From positions 1 to 40,017 of the IMG/VR virus record IMGVR_UViG_3300050123_000024: DNA of 40,017 bases, one strand, 5' to 3'. Under the pieces are notes generated by a model. It was not told the DNA's origin. It did no database searches and saw nothing but the letters and a program-made list of their open reading frames with translations. The DNA is from a virus. Shown one piece after another: positions 7,742-14,960 of this stretch; within the stretch, counting starts at the first letter, position 1; each line of letters begins with the position of its first letter. The position numbers and the translations under genes were made by a program.

Positions 7742-8000
7742 GGCGAAACTGGGGCGAAAATACGCAAAGGGTTTCAATATAAATTCTGAAACCCTTTGAT
7801 ATAACCGTTTCCAGATTGATATTAATAAAATAGCTTTTTATCTGGTAGATAAGATGTTATTATGAAAGCAATGTTTTAAGATATGCAAGAAATGTTGTAT
7901 CTACTACGTTTTAAAGCTATTGATTTAATTTTCTTCAATCGTTTTTAGCCACTATTTGAAGATGTTTTTTCAAAAGAACTAGGGCAAAACTAGGGCGAAA
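7731..8000. promoter_or_regulatory. attP: Candidate attP region with flanking 29-bp direct repeats
   Basis: Two direct repeats of 29 bases (7731-7759 and 7972-8000, 27 of 29 identical) bracket 212 bases next to the 3' end of the integrase gene. Each holds two copies of a nine-base motif, RGGGCRAAA, as expected of arm-type integrase sites. The space between contains an 11-bp perfect hairpin (7765-7798) and A+T-rich DNA. attP beside the int stop is usual. The core crossover bases cannot be fixed without a host attB sequence. Confidence 0.5.
7765..7798. terminator. Hairpin inside the attP region, possible bidirectional terminator
   Basis: CAAAGGGTTTC (7765-7775), a 12-base loop, GAAACCCTTTG (7788-7798): an 11-bp perfect stem. 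There is no long T tract, so it could be a weak terminator between int and the genes to the left, or part of the recombination site itself. Confidence 0.45.
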
Positions 8001-9149
8001 TCATCCTTTTCTTTTAAAAGTTAGCACCTTGTGAGTTTGGCTTTTTTCTTTTTCTATTGCTTCTAATTGCAAGTCAAAATTTTTGAACGAACTGTCGATA
8101 GCAGTAATTTTGTTATCATTATCTTCACTTATCATAGTTCCGTATAGATCTAATGTTTGTGTACTTTTACTGTGACCTAAGACATTTTGTAATTCTCTTA
8201 GCGATAAGTTCTTGTTTGTAAAGAATACAAATGTATGCCTTAAACAATGTGGGGTTGCATATATTTCTGCTCTTTCAGCAAATCGTCTAACCATTGTATA
8301 ATATGCACCAGGCTTTAACATGTTAGATTCATTGTTTGGGAATACAAGTTCAAAGTTTTGATTATGTTCTTTTTGTAACATATTCTTTTGACCCTTTAGG
8401 TATTCAACAGCTTTACTCGACAACGGCACATAGTGAACCTTCCCTGATTTTGTATCCCCTAACCCTGTTACACTGTCGGACTTGTCTACTGTTATCTGTT
8501 TATTAATAACGTCTATATCAGCCCATTTTAGAGCTAGTAGTTCACCTCTTCGCAGTCCAGTAACTAGCAAAAATCGAATAGACCATATCCATCTGCTATT
8601 CTCCATAGCTTTAAACAATTTACTCATTTCAGATACGGTTAATGTTTTACGCTCCTTTGCCTGCTTATTGGGTATTTCTATATCTTTATTCACTGGGTTT
8701 ACTGCAATAACATGTTCAGCCAACGCTTTTTGAAAAGCCAAACGCATAACATTTCTTGTCTGTCCCATTGTACTGGTAGCCCGTCCTTTTCTCGCCATTT
8801 TAGAAATTACGCTTTGAATATCTTTAGTGGAAACTTTCTGCATAAACCTATTTCCTAAAACAGGCTTTATATGGACCTTATATAAAGATTCATATTGATT
8901 ATATGTCCCGTCTTTTTTGAGTGGTGGTTTAATGTATGTTTCTAGCCACTCAGTAAACCAACTATCAACAGCGTATTTTTCTTTAATAATAGGAATGTCC
9001 GCAACAGCTTTTACTTTTAACTGTAACTCTTTCAATGTTTTAGCGGTTAAATATCTTATCTCTCCATTGATTTGTTGCGACCATTGAACACGACCATCTG
9101 GCAAGTCTTTATAACTTCCCTGCCCGTTTGGATTTCTTTTTTTAGACAT
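8001..9149 (-). CDS. int: Tyrosine site-specific integrase
   Basis: This 382-residue recombinase inserts and excises the phage at attP/attB. The N-terminus has the AP2-like arm-binding start NPNGQGSYKDLPDGRVQW, then a SAM-like core-binding domain (about 62-150), then the catalytic domain. The active-site set is visible: R200 (TGLRRGELLAL), K234 (TKSGK), H301 and R304 (HCLRHT), H326 (LGHSK) and nucleophile Y336 (LDLYG). The gene starts one base after the repressor stop, with AAGGAG upstream, so int and repressor form one leftward operon. Confidence 0.96.
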   Translation of the reverse strand: MSKKRNPNGQGSYKDLPDGRVQWSQQINGEIRYLTAKTLKELQLKVKAVADIPIIKEKYAVDSWFTEWLETYIKPPLKKDGTYNQYESLYKVHIKPVLGNRFMQKVSTKDIQSVISKMARKGRATSTMGQTRNVMRLAFQKALAEHVIAVNPVNKDIEIPNKQAKERKTLTVSEMSKLFKAMENSRWIWSIRFLLVTGLRRGELLALKWADIDVINKQITVDKSDSVTGLGDTKSGKVHYVPLSSKAVEYLKGQKNMLQKEHNQNFELVFPNNESNMLKPGAYYTMVRRFAERAEIYATPHCLRHTFVFFTNKNLSLRELQNVLGHSKSTQTLDLYGTMISEDNDNKITAIDSSFKNFDLQLEAIEKEKSQTHKVLTFKRKG

Positions 9150-9150
9150 A

Positions 9151-9456
9151 TTATCTCCTTTTCAATAACTCAATATAATCTTTAGCTTTTTTAATTTCTT
9201 CTTCATTTAATCCGTCAAAGGGATTTGCTTCTTTCTCTTTTATTTCCCTTATTCCCCATTCCAAAACCTCATTTGTATCTAAGCCTAAAATATCCGTTAA
9301 TTTTTTTAGTCTTTCAAAAGGTATACCCTTGATTTGACCGTCCTCGTACCTCTTAATAGTTGATTCTGCAACACCTAATAAATTTGCCACATAACTTCTT
9401 ACATATCCCTTCTGTTTCCTAGCACTATAAAGCTTTTCACCTATATAATTATTCAT
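9151..9456 (-). CDS. XRE-family repressor (CI-like), short form
   Basis: The 101-residue protein has an N-terminal helix-turn-helix (KLYSARKQKGYVRSYVANLLGV-ESTIKRYEDG, residues 8-40) and a short charged C-terminal helix. It lacks the S24 peptidase domain of LexA/CI repressors, so induction cannot work by RecA self-cleavage; the metalloprotease-like or antirepressor genes elsewhere in the window may do this instead. It has AGGAGGGT upstream, lies divergent to the Cro-like gene, and is co-transcribed with int. It probably keeps the lytic promoter at 9550 off. Confidence 0.88.
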   Translation of the reverse strand: MNNYIGEKLYSARKQKGYVRSYVANLLGVAESTIKRYEDGQIKGIPFERLKKLTDILGLDTNEVLEWGIREIKEKEANPFDGLNEEEIKKAKDYIELLKRR

Positions 9457-9480
9457 AATATTACCCTCCTCTTAAATAGT

Positions 9481-9604
9481 AGTTTACACATAACAATCGT
9501 AATATGCAAGTATATGAAATAAATATTTTTAAAAACTTGCATATTGTGCTTGACATATATTTTATGACGTGTATAATTAATTTAGAACTTGCACAGGGGG
9601 CAAG
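9481..9604. promoter_or_regulatory. Immunity region: divergent promoters and repressor operators
   Basis: Rightward promoter: TTGACA (9550-9555), 16-base spacer, TATAAT (9572-9577). Leftward promoter read on the minus strand: TTGCAT (9504-9509), 17-base spacer, TAAACT (9481-9486). Operator-like sites share ACTTGCA: AATATGCAAGT (9501-9511) overlaps the leftward -35, its exact inverse ACTTGCATATT (9535-9545) lies just before the rightward -35, and CTTGC-N7-GCAAG (9588-9604) covers the rightward start point. A further ACTTGCG follows cro at 9831. This is a normal lysis/lysogeny switch. Confidence 0.75.
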
Positions 9605-9625
9605 ATATGAAAGTGAGGTGATATA

Positions 9626-9829
9626 ATGATAAATTTTGATAAACTAGCGGGCAAAATGGCAGAAAAAAGATTTTCACAAATAAGGTTGGCTAAAGAAACT
9701 AAACTGTCTACAACAACCATGAGTTTGATAATGACAGGGCAAAGAGATGTTAAATTAGGCAACATACTAAAGATTTGTATTGCGCTAGATTTGACACCAA
9801 ATGAAAGGGCAGAATTTTTTTTATCGTAA
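9626..9829 (+). CDS. Cro-like XRE regulator
   Basis: This 67-residue protein is a single helix-turn-helix domain (KLAGKMAEKRFSQIRLAKETKLSTTTMSLIM, with MTGQRDVKLGNILKICIALDL). It is the first gene of the rightward operon, preceded by GAGGTG and by the operator cluster. Gene order and size fit Cro, which would shut off the repressor promoter when lytic growth begins. Confidence 0.85.
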   Translation: MINFDKLAGKMAEKRFSQIRLAKETKLSTTTMSLIMTGQRDVKLGNILKICIALDLTPNERAEFFLS

Positions 9830-9887
9830 AACTTGCGTGTGGTGCAATAAAATTAAAATAAATACATATTAAAAGGAGACAAGCACT

Positions 9888-10535
9888 ATGAACAAATTAG
9901 CAATAGTATTTGAAAAATCAGACAAGCCCATGACAGATAGTTTAATAGTAGCAGAATATTTCGGGAAAAGGCACGACAATATTTTAAAGGATGTTAGAGA
10001 ACTTGAATGCTCGGAAGATTTTTCGCTCCTAAACTTTGAGGAGTCAAAACGCAAAGATGAACGTGGAAAGTATCAACCAAAATTCAATATTACCTTTGAC
10101 GGCTTTATGTTTTTAGCAATGGGGTACAGAGGGAAGAAAGCGGCACAACTTAAAGAGAACTACATAAAAGCATTTAATCAAATGAAAGACTTCATTCTCG
10201 AACTTCAAACAGCAAAGGAAGAATTCAAAGAATTATCAGAAGCAATCAAATTAGCACATCTTGACGAATTACACAGCTACCACTTTTCAAACGAGTATGA
10301 CCTTATAAATCGTATCGTGTTAGGTATGTCAACAAAGAAGTATAAAAAGGCTAACAACATACCCGATAACGCAAAGAGTATCAGACCTTTTTTGTCAGCA
10401 GAGCAAGTTAAGGCAATCACAAGGCTTGAAAAATTCGACACTGGATTAATGTTGACAGTTGAAAAGTATGACGATAGGAAACAAATATTGGGAAATTATT
10501 ACTCAAAGATACGCAATATTAGGCAAATAGCTTAA
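9888..10535 (+). CDS. Rha-family phage regulatory protein
   Basis: Residues 10-105 form a pRha domain: SLIVAEYFGKRHDNILKDVREL, then FNITFDGFMFLAMGYRGKKAA and a helix. Rha proteins are early regulators or antirepressor-like proteins of temperate phages. The C-terminal 110 residues are helical with no named domain that I can assign. The leader AAAGGAGACAAGCACTATG is almost the same as that of the BRO gene at 11025, which suggests a shared gene boundary. Confidence 0.88.
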   Translation: MNKLAIVFEKSDKPMTDSLIVAEYFGKRHDNILKDVRELECSEDFSLLNFEESKRKDERGKYQPKFNITFDGFMFLAMGYRGKKAAQLKENYIKAFNQMKDFILELQTAKEEFKELSEAIKLAHLDELHSYHFSNEYDLINRIVLGMSTKKYKKANNIPDNAKSIRPFLSAEQVKAITRLEKFDTGLMLTVEKYDDRKQILGNYYSKIRNIRQIA

Positions 10536-10577
10536 TGGGACAAGCAATACATAAATCAAGAAAGGAGGAAATCAAAA

Positions 10578-10727
10578 ATGGATTATAAATCAGTGATAGA
10601 AGAACAGATCAGAGAATTACAAAAGGTACAAGATGCAACATCAGAAACGCTAGTAGATAGCAAAATACATCTAGCATCTACAATTTGTAATTTAACATTT
10701 AGTGCCAAAGCAATAGAAAGAAGTTAA
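10578..10727 (+). CDS. Small hypothetical early protein, 49 aa
   Basis: It begins after a perfect AAGGAGG and codes for MDYKSVIEEQIRELQKVQD followed by a mixed helix. This is an acidic, probably coiled-coil peptide. I do not recognise a family. It lies between the Rha gene and a minus-strand gene. Confidence 0.55.
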   Translation: MDYKSVIEEQIRELQKVQDATSETLVDSKIHLASTICNLTFSAKAIERS

Positions 10728-10751
10728 AAGTAAAGGGGCTTGCACTGATTA

Positions 10752-10931
10752 TTATTTAGGTGGGCAAATCTGTTGGCAAAGTTGGCTTTTAACTCTGCCA
10801 AATATATTTCCAGAAACAGTTATAAGTTCCTCTGGAGATTGAACATTATACTTACTTAAAATAGCAGCAGTTATAATTGCTGCGGATTCATTAATACCTA
10901 GTAATTTTTCTTTTATTTCTTCTTCAGACAC
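10752..10931 (-). CDS. Small hypothetical protein on the opposite strand
   Basis: GTG at 10931 is preferred because AAAGGAG lies seven bases upstream; a GTG at 10937 is too close to it. The 59-residue product (MSEEEIKEKLLGINESAAIITAAIL, split here for length) has two helices and a basic C-terminus ending QLCQQICPPK. It is the only leftward gene within the rightward early block and has its own promoter. Family unknown. A lysogenic or regulatory role is possible. Confidence 0.5.
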   Translation of the reverse strand: MSEEEIKEKLLGINESAAIITAAILSKYNVQSPEELITVSGNIFGRVKSQLCQQICPPK

Positions 10932-10970
10932 AAACACGCTCCTTTAGTACAAGACCCCTTTACTCGACAA

Positions 10971-10999
10971 AGTATAACAAAGATTTACAGTACAAACAA
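10971..10999 (-). promoter_or_regulatory. Promoter for the minus-strand small gene
   Basis: On the minus strand, TTGTTT (10994-10999), a 17-base spacer, and the extended -10 TGTTATACT (TATACT at 10971-10976) lie 40 bases upstream of the GTG start. The TG before the -10 makes it a fair promoter. Confidence 0.55.
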
Positions 11000-11024
11000 A
11001 TAAAAATTAAGGAGGACAAGCACT

Positions 11025-11774
11025 ATGAACAAACTACAAATATTTAATTATCAAGAAAAGGAAGTAAGAACAGTAATGATCGACAATGAGCTTTGGTTTG
11101 TTGCGTCTGATGTTTGTGAAATATTAGAAATTTCTAACCACAGGGATGCAATTTTAAGACTAAGCGAATCAATGAAGGGGGTCGCTACTACCGACACCCT
11201 TGGCGGAAATCAAGAAATGAGAGTTATTTCAGAAGCAGGCGTTTATAAATTAGTCTTTACTTCTCGTAAACCCGAAGCCGAAAAATTCACAGATTGGCTA
11301 GCAAGTGAAGTTATTCCATCTATACGTAAAACGGGCGGCTACTCAAAGCAAATGACAATGACTGAGATAATCGCCGCATCAGCTCAGCAATTGGTTGAAG
11401 TTGAAAGATTAGCAAGTGCAGCCTTTAAACTTGCAGATAACCTCGACAGCAAAATTACAAACGTAATCGATGTATTCACCGCTCCAACGGCTGACAATTG
11501 GAAACATGACATGAGTTCAAAGATTAATCAGATTGTCGAAAGTCAAGGATTCAGCCATCAAAAATTCAGGGGCGACCTGTACGAGGAATTGGAGTGTTTG
11601 GCACATTGCGATATTACCGCACGTCAAAGTAACCTCAGAAAGCGTATGAAATTGCACGGTGCTACATATAAGGATTGTGCTGCGGCTACTAAATTAGATG
11701 TGGTCGACAGGGACGCTCCACTGAAAGTTATTTTTGAGGGTATTGTAAGGAAATATCAAGTTAAATTTGTGTGA
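11025..11774 (+). CDS. BRO-N antirepressor with C-terminal ORF6C-type domain
   Basis: Residues 1-105 are a Bro-N domain: VMIDNELWFVASDVCEIL, then HRDAILRL, VISEAGVYKLVFTSRKPEAEKFTDWLASEVIPSIRKTG. The rest (110-249) is a helical domain like ORF6C/ANT-type tails, with FSHQKFRGDLYEELE and SNLRKRMKLHG. Such proteins act as antirepressors or early regulators. Because the repressor here has no self-cleavage domain, an antirepressor is a natural way of induction; that step is inferred. Confidence 0.88.
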   Translation: MNKLQIFNYQEKEVRTVMIDNELWFVASDVCEILEISNHRDAILRLSESMKGVATTDTLGGNQEMRVISEAGVYKLVFTSRKPEAEKFTDWLASEVIPSIRKTGGYSKQMTMTEIIAASAQQLVEVERLASAAFKLADNLDSKITNVIDVFTAPTADNWKHDMSSKINQIVESQGFSHQKFRGDLYEELECLAHCDITARQSNLRKRMKLHGATYKDCAAATKLDVVDRDAPLKVIFEGIVRKYQVKFV

Positions 11775-11783
11775 GGTGAAATT

Positions 11784-11939
11784 ATGAAGATAGGTGACTT
11801 TGTGAAAATAATCGATTGTATTAACAATTACAACTTAGAAGGTGTGGTCGCTAGAATACTCGATAACGGGTTAATAGCGGTCAAATGGGATGATGAAACG
11901 GTGCATTATTACTGGTCAGAAAATTTGAAGGTTATTTAG
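11784..11939 (+). CDS. Small beta-rich hypothetical protein, 51 aa
   Basis: It follows the BRO gene by 9 bases with GAGGTGAA upstream. The sequence KIGDFVKIIDCINNYNLEG-V and ALKWDDETVHYYWSENLKVI-like strands suggest a small SH3-like barrel. No family is recognised. Confidence 0.6.
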   Translation: MKIGDFVKIIDCINNYNLEGVVARILDNGLIAVKWDDETVHYYWSENLKVI

Positions 11940-11949
11940 GAGGTGCGAA

Positions 11950-12093
11950 ATGAAATTAATTTTGAAGTTTTGCTCGTGGATGCTAAAGAAAAATTGTAGC
12001 AAATATTATATGTGCGAAGGTTGTATCTTCTGCAATGGTGCATACCAAAATTGTACAGCTAGACCGTATGCAAAAGGGGGTAGGAGAAAATGA
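11950..12093 (+). CDS. Small Cys-rich protein, 47 aa
   Basis: AGGAGGTG precedes the ATG. Six Cys residues, including CEGCIFC, suggest metal binding or disulfide bonding. The C-terminus is basic (AKGGRRK). It overlaps the next start by four bases (ATGA). Function unknown. Confidence 0.55.
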   Translation: MKLILKFCSWMLKKNCSKYYMCEGCIFCNGAYQNCTARPYAKGGRRK

Positions 12094-12206
12094 ACATATA
12101 TGCATGGATAGGATTGGTAGTCATATTGTCGTGTTTATGGGGTGCAATATTGGCTATGTGGGACAACAAGGAGGAAAAGAAGAGGAAGGAGGACGAGCAT
12201 GTATAA
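12090..12206 (+). CDS. Single-helix membrane peptide, 38 aa
   Basis: One N-terminal membrane helix (IGLVVILSCLWGAILAMW) is followed by a charged tail (KEEKKRKEDEHV). It starts within the previous gene's stop (ATGA overlap) and overlaps the next gene by eight bases. Function unknown. Confidence 0.5.
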   Translation: MNIYAWIGLVVILSCLWGAILAMWDNKEEKKRKEDEHV

Positions 12207-12354
12207 AATGTCAAAACTCATGTACAAGGGAATTATGACCGACTGGGGCAGGTTGAAAGGAATTGACAAAAAGTGCCGCAGAGAGATTATCGGGACAGTC
12301 AATAAGGAATTTGGACTGCTACGCAAAATAAGCGGAATAAGAATCGAGGGGTGA
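12199..12354 (+). CDS. Small basic hypothetical protein, 51 aa
   Basis: AAGGAGG (12186-12192) sits at the right distance from ATG 12199. The product is basic (KGIDKKCRREIIGTVNKEFG-) and may bind nucleic acid, but no family is recognised. An earlier ATG in the same frame at 12142 is not preceded by a ribosome site. Confidence 0.5.
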   Translation: MYKMSKLMYKGIMTDWGRLKGIDKKCRREIIGTVNKEFGLLRKISGIRIEG

Positions 12355-12356
12355 AA

Positions 12357-12515
12357 ATGAAAATAATAAACGTTAAGGGCGTAAGGGTTGAAACATATAA
12401 GACTAAACAGTGCAGAGAGGAGATACAGTTATTTTTAGGCACGGTGGTATTGGTGGTATTGGCAGTTGCAATTTGTTTGCTGTTGGCGAAGATGTGGGGG
12501 TTGAACAATGGATGA
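12357..12515 (+). CDS. Single-helix membrane peptide, 52 aa
   Basis: GAGGGGTG overlaps the previous stop, and ATG 12357 follows. A charged N-terminal half is followed by a hydrophobic helix (LFLGTVVLVVLAVAICLLLA). It overlaps the next gene by eight bases. Function unknown. Confidence 0.5.
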   Translation: MKIINVKGVRVETYKTKQCREEIQLFLGTVVLVVLAVAICLLLAKMWGLNNG

Positions 12516-12657
12516 GTGTAAAACATGTGGGTTGGAAATTCGTTGCAGTAATTGCGTGGCTAATGGGACAGATATTGGAGAAGAGCCATGTGTGAGTTGT
12601 GAAACGTACGACAAGTGGGAATGCACAGATTGTGAACGTGGCGACGACAATAATTAG
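12508..12657 (+). CDS. Cys-rich putative zinc-binding protein, 49 aa
   Basis: The protein has eight Cys residues in CxxC-like pairs (CKTCG, CSNC, CVSC, CTDC), which is a clear double zinc-ribbon pattern. It ends ERGDDNN. It is encoded in a different frame from the longer ORFs that cover the same bases, but gene-to-gene overlaps and the ribosome site support this frame. Function unknown. Confidence 0.6.
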   Translation: MDECKTCGLEIRCSNCVANGTDIGEEPCVSCETYDKWECTDCERGDDNN

Positions 12658-12670
12658 GAGGTTGAGGGGA

Positions 12671-12844
12671 ATGTGTAATCATGGAGGGCATTGTAATTTT
12701 TGCGAATATATCGATGCCAATGCGAAAAAACCACCTTGCAATAATTGTATGTGGCTGCACGGTTTTAAAGGCGACGATAATTTCAAATGTGCAATATGTA
12801 AAAAAGAAAAGTCGCCATTGACGGACGACGATTCCAAAACGTAA
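12671..12844 (+). CDS. Cys/His-rich putative zinc-binding protein, 57 aa
   Basis: GGAGGTTGAGGGG precedes ATG 12671. CNHGGHCNFCEY, CNNC and CAICKKEK supply seven Cys and two or three His, consistent with one or two zinc sites. An upstream start at 12599 would run through the previous gene. Function unknown. Confidence 0.6.
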   Translation: MCNHGGHCNFCEYIDANAKKPPCNNCMWLHGFKGDDNFKCAICKKEKSPLTDDDSKT

Positions 12845-12904
12845 ACATAAAAAATTACACGTCTATCTTAAATTAAATTTGGTGGCGTATCAAGGGGGTA
12901 TCTA

Positions 12905-13147
12905 GTGAAGCCAATTGGTAATTATTATTTCGATAAAGCTTACGGCAACTGGCAACCAGTCGAGCCAGTCGAAATAATCGGCGGTAAATGTAAGCGTTGC
13001 GGTGAAAGTTTGATAGTCGGTGAGGAATACGTAAGGGACAGCAAGGACGGCGAAGAATTTTGTAATAATGAATGCTTTTTGAATGAATACGCACAAAAAT
13101 TTATATTGGAGGTAAAAGAAGATGGCAGAGAAAATAACGATGATTAA
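12905..13147 (+). CDS. Small protein with a zinc-ribbon-like centre, 80 aa
   Basis: The start is GTG 12905 with AAGGGGG upstream. Residues 27-56 have CKRCGESLIVGEEY and FCNNEC, a treble-clef/LIM-like pattern, and the rest is acidic. It overlaps the next gene by 26 bases. No function assigned. Confidence 0.65.
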   Translation: MKPIGNYYFDKAYGNWQPVEPVEIIGGKCKRCGESLIVGEEYVRDSKDGEEFCNNECFLNEYAQKFILEVKEDGRENNDD

Positions 13148-13409
13148 GCAATTGAAGGCGTACGTTGAAATGTATAAGAAAGAAAAGAAATTTAGGTATG
13201 GGGAAATTAGATTTTGTGGCATGTTTAACACAGGTGTACTAATAAGCGGTGTTGATGACATTTTCAAAATTGCAAAACATTTAGGCATTAATGTAAAGAT
13301 AAATGATTTTAATTCTGAAATATATGGCAAAAAGGTAAGCGTGATGTATGAAGGAGTGGAGTTTTTTGCTCTAGGAACTAATGAAGAAGTAGCGGAGGTA
13401 AATGTATGA
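13122..13409 (+). CDS. Hypothetical early protein, 95 aa
   Basis: AGGAGG-type site (GGAGGTAAAAGAAG) precedes the ATG. A basic N-terminal helix is followed by alternating strands (GEIRFCGMFNTGVLISGVDDIFKIAKHLG). It stops four bases inside the start of the Gam-like gene and so is coupled to it. Family not recognised. Confidence 0.65.
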   Translation: MAEKITMIKQLKAYVEMYKKEKKFRYGEIRFCGMFNTGVLISGVDDIFKIAKHLGINVKINDFNSEIYGKKVSVMYEGVEFFALGTNEEVAEVNV

Positions 13410-13990
13410 GTGAAATAGAAATGGGTTTGCTTGAAATTATCGACGAAATACAAGAAAAAGAAGGTTTTGTAGTTGATACACCAGATGAGATTGATGTTGA
13501 AGATACTTTTATTGTAGACAGCGATATTATGGCGGAATGGTGTATAAAGAAAATCAAGGAAGAACAAGCGGATGCCAAAAGGTTAACGGACATTTTAGAG
13601 TATGAAAAAATGGAATGTATACAGAAGATTAGAAACTACGAAACACGGTTAGAAAGTAGGGTAAGTTATTTTAAGGCACGGCTAGAACAATATTTTGCAA
13701 GGGTTGAACACAAGAAATCTAAGACTGGAATAGAAAGTTACGAGTTACCTTCGGGCAAATTGAAATTAGGTAATCTGACGAATGAATTTGTGCGTGAGCC
13801 AACAAAACTTATTAAGTTTTTTGAGGAGAATGACTACGCCGACTACATAAAAACAACGCAAGAGCCAAAATGGGGCGAATTTAAGAAGCTAATTAAAGTT
13901 GTAGGGGATAAGGTTGTCACTGAGGATGGACAAGTCGTAGACGGTGTGACGGTAGTAGAAAAGCCTGCTGAATTTGAGGTGGTGTTATGA
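13406..13990 (+). CDS. Mu Gam-like host nuclease inhibitor / Gp157-type protein
   Basis: The 194-residue protein has a long coiled coil (about 45-105) followed by YELPSGKLKLGN and a C-terminal part with WGEFKKLIKVVGDKVV. This combination is typical of Firmicute phage proteins assigned to the Gam-like family, which coat DNA ends and block host exonucleases. It precedes the ERF annealing protein, as in many phage recombination modules. A Siphovirus Gp157 assignment is the main alternative. Confidence 0.65.
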   Translation: MSEIEMGLLEIIDEIQEKEGFVVDTPDEIDVEDTFIVDSDIMAEWCIKKIKEEQADAKRLTDILEYEKMECIQKIRNYETRLESRVSYFKARLEQYFARVEHKKSKTGIESYELPSGKLKLGNLTNEFVREPTKLIKFFEENDYADYIKTTQEPKWGEFKKLIKVVGDKVVTEDGQVVDGVTVVEKPAEFEVVL

Positions 13991-14652
13991 GTTTATATGA
14001 GAAAATTTACAACATAATGGTGGAATCCGAAGGACTGGAAAAAGATTTGACAGTTGGCTCAGGCACAAATAGTTACAGAGCGGTTGGAGAAAAAGAAGTC
14101 CTTAATATGCTTAAACCTTTATTCAAAAAATACAAGCTCATAGTATTTCCTGTTGATGGTGATATTTCAGAGCAAAACAGCACGTTTGAAAGCGAATACA
14201 ACGGAAAAATTTCTACGAAAACAAGAAATGTCACGCAGGTAAAAGTTAATTTTAAAATAGTTGATACGGAAACAGGAGAATTTGAAACATTGGTGGGTTT
14301 TGGCAATGGTGCGGATAGTCAAGACAAGGGGAGTGGTAAGGCATTTACATACGCATATAAGACCATGTTGTCTAAAACCTTTATGCTATTTTCTGGCGAA
14401 GATACTGACAATACCCACAGCGACGACATAAGCAAAGGGGCACCAACGACTAAAAAAGAACCACTGAAAACCGAAACAAAGCCATCCGCAAGAAGCCAAG
14501 CTTTATACAATATAGCAACCTCCAAGGGAATCACAATAGCTTCGGTTGTTTCTTCTGTACGCAAGAATTTTAACAAGAGTATGGACGAAATGACGGCTGA
14601 TGAATACGAAAAAGTAAGAAGCACATACGATTCCATGTTGGCGAAATCGTGA
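13987..14652 (+). CDS. erf: ERF-family single-strand annealing recombinase
   Basis: Residues 1-140 match the ERF superfamily: LYEKIYNIMVE, YRAVGEKEVLNMLKPLFKKYKL, then VNFKIVDTETGE and the hallmark GFGNGADSQDKGSGKAFTYAYKTML with FMLFSGEDTD. ERF proteins bind ssDNA and promote annealing for phage recombination and circularisation. It shares an ATGA overlap with the Gam-like gene. The C-terminal 70 residues form a small helical domain after a charged linker. Confidence 0.92.
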   Translation: MSLYEKIYNIMVESEGLEKDLTVGSGTNSYRAVGEKEVLNMLKPLFKKYKLIVFPVDGDISEQNSTFESEYNGKISTKTRNVTQVKVNFKIVDTETGEFETLVGFGNGADSQDKGSGKAFTYAYKTMLSKTFMLFSGEDTDNTHSDDISKGAPTTKKEPLKTETKPSARSQALYNIATSKGITIASVVSSVRKNFNKSMDEMTADEYEKVRSTYDSMLAKS

Positions 14653-14960
14653 GACACGGAATACCCGCTAAGCTACGAAAGCAAGTATACGAGCGGTCAA
14701 ATATGTTATGTGAAAATTGTACAGGGCATGAGGGGTTGAACATTCACCATATCATTAAGCGAAGTACATGGAGAGAGACTGAAAATATCAATAGCTTAAT
14801 CCTTCTTTGCCATGAGTGCCACCATAACAACATTGAGAACGGAAACGGAAATTTACGCATGAAATTAAAACTAGGTCTGCAACTGACTTATTTTGAGATG
14901 GGATATACAAACGAGGAAACCATGGTTTTAATGGGAGGATGGCTATATTATGAAGAATAG
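14649..14960 (+). CDS. HNH-fold nuclease (NinG/Rap position)
   Basis: GTG start overlaps the ERF stop (GTGA). CENCTGHEG-LNIHHIIKRSTW, then NSLILLCHECHHNNIENGNG, form a beta-beta-alpha metal (HNH) nuclease core with two Cys pairs that bind structural zinc. The catalytic His is in IHHI. Its position in a recombination module next to ERF suggests a recombination endonuclease like NinG, rather than a homing nuclease. Confidence 0.85.
   Translation: MRHGIPAKLRKQVYERSNMLCENCTGHEGLNIHHIIKRSTWRETENINSLILLCHECHHNNIENGNGNLRMKLKLGLQLTYFEMGYTNEETMVLMGGWLYYEE

Noticed and set aside
7909-7923. GTTTTAAAGCTATTG in the attP region, a partial repeat look-alike
   Set aside because: Only the first part is similar and the rest is plain A+T-rich DNA; length and end do not fit a repeat.
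8526-8536. TTTTAGAGCTA, like the start of a Cas9 repeat, on the plus strand
   Set aside because: It lies in the integrase gene and encodes the conserved LALKW strand on the other strand; there is no further match to a repeat.
12135-12760. Several 60-75 codon ORFs on both strands in the small-gene cluster
   Set aside because: The coupled short genes with ATGA overlaps and AGGAGG sites explain the region better.
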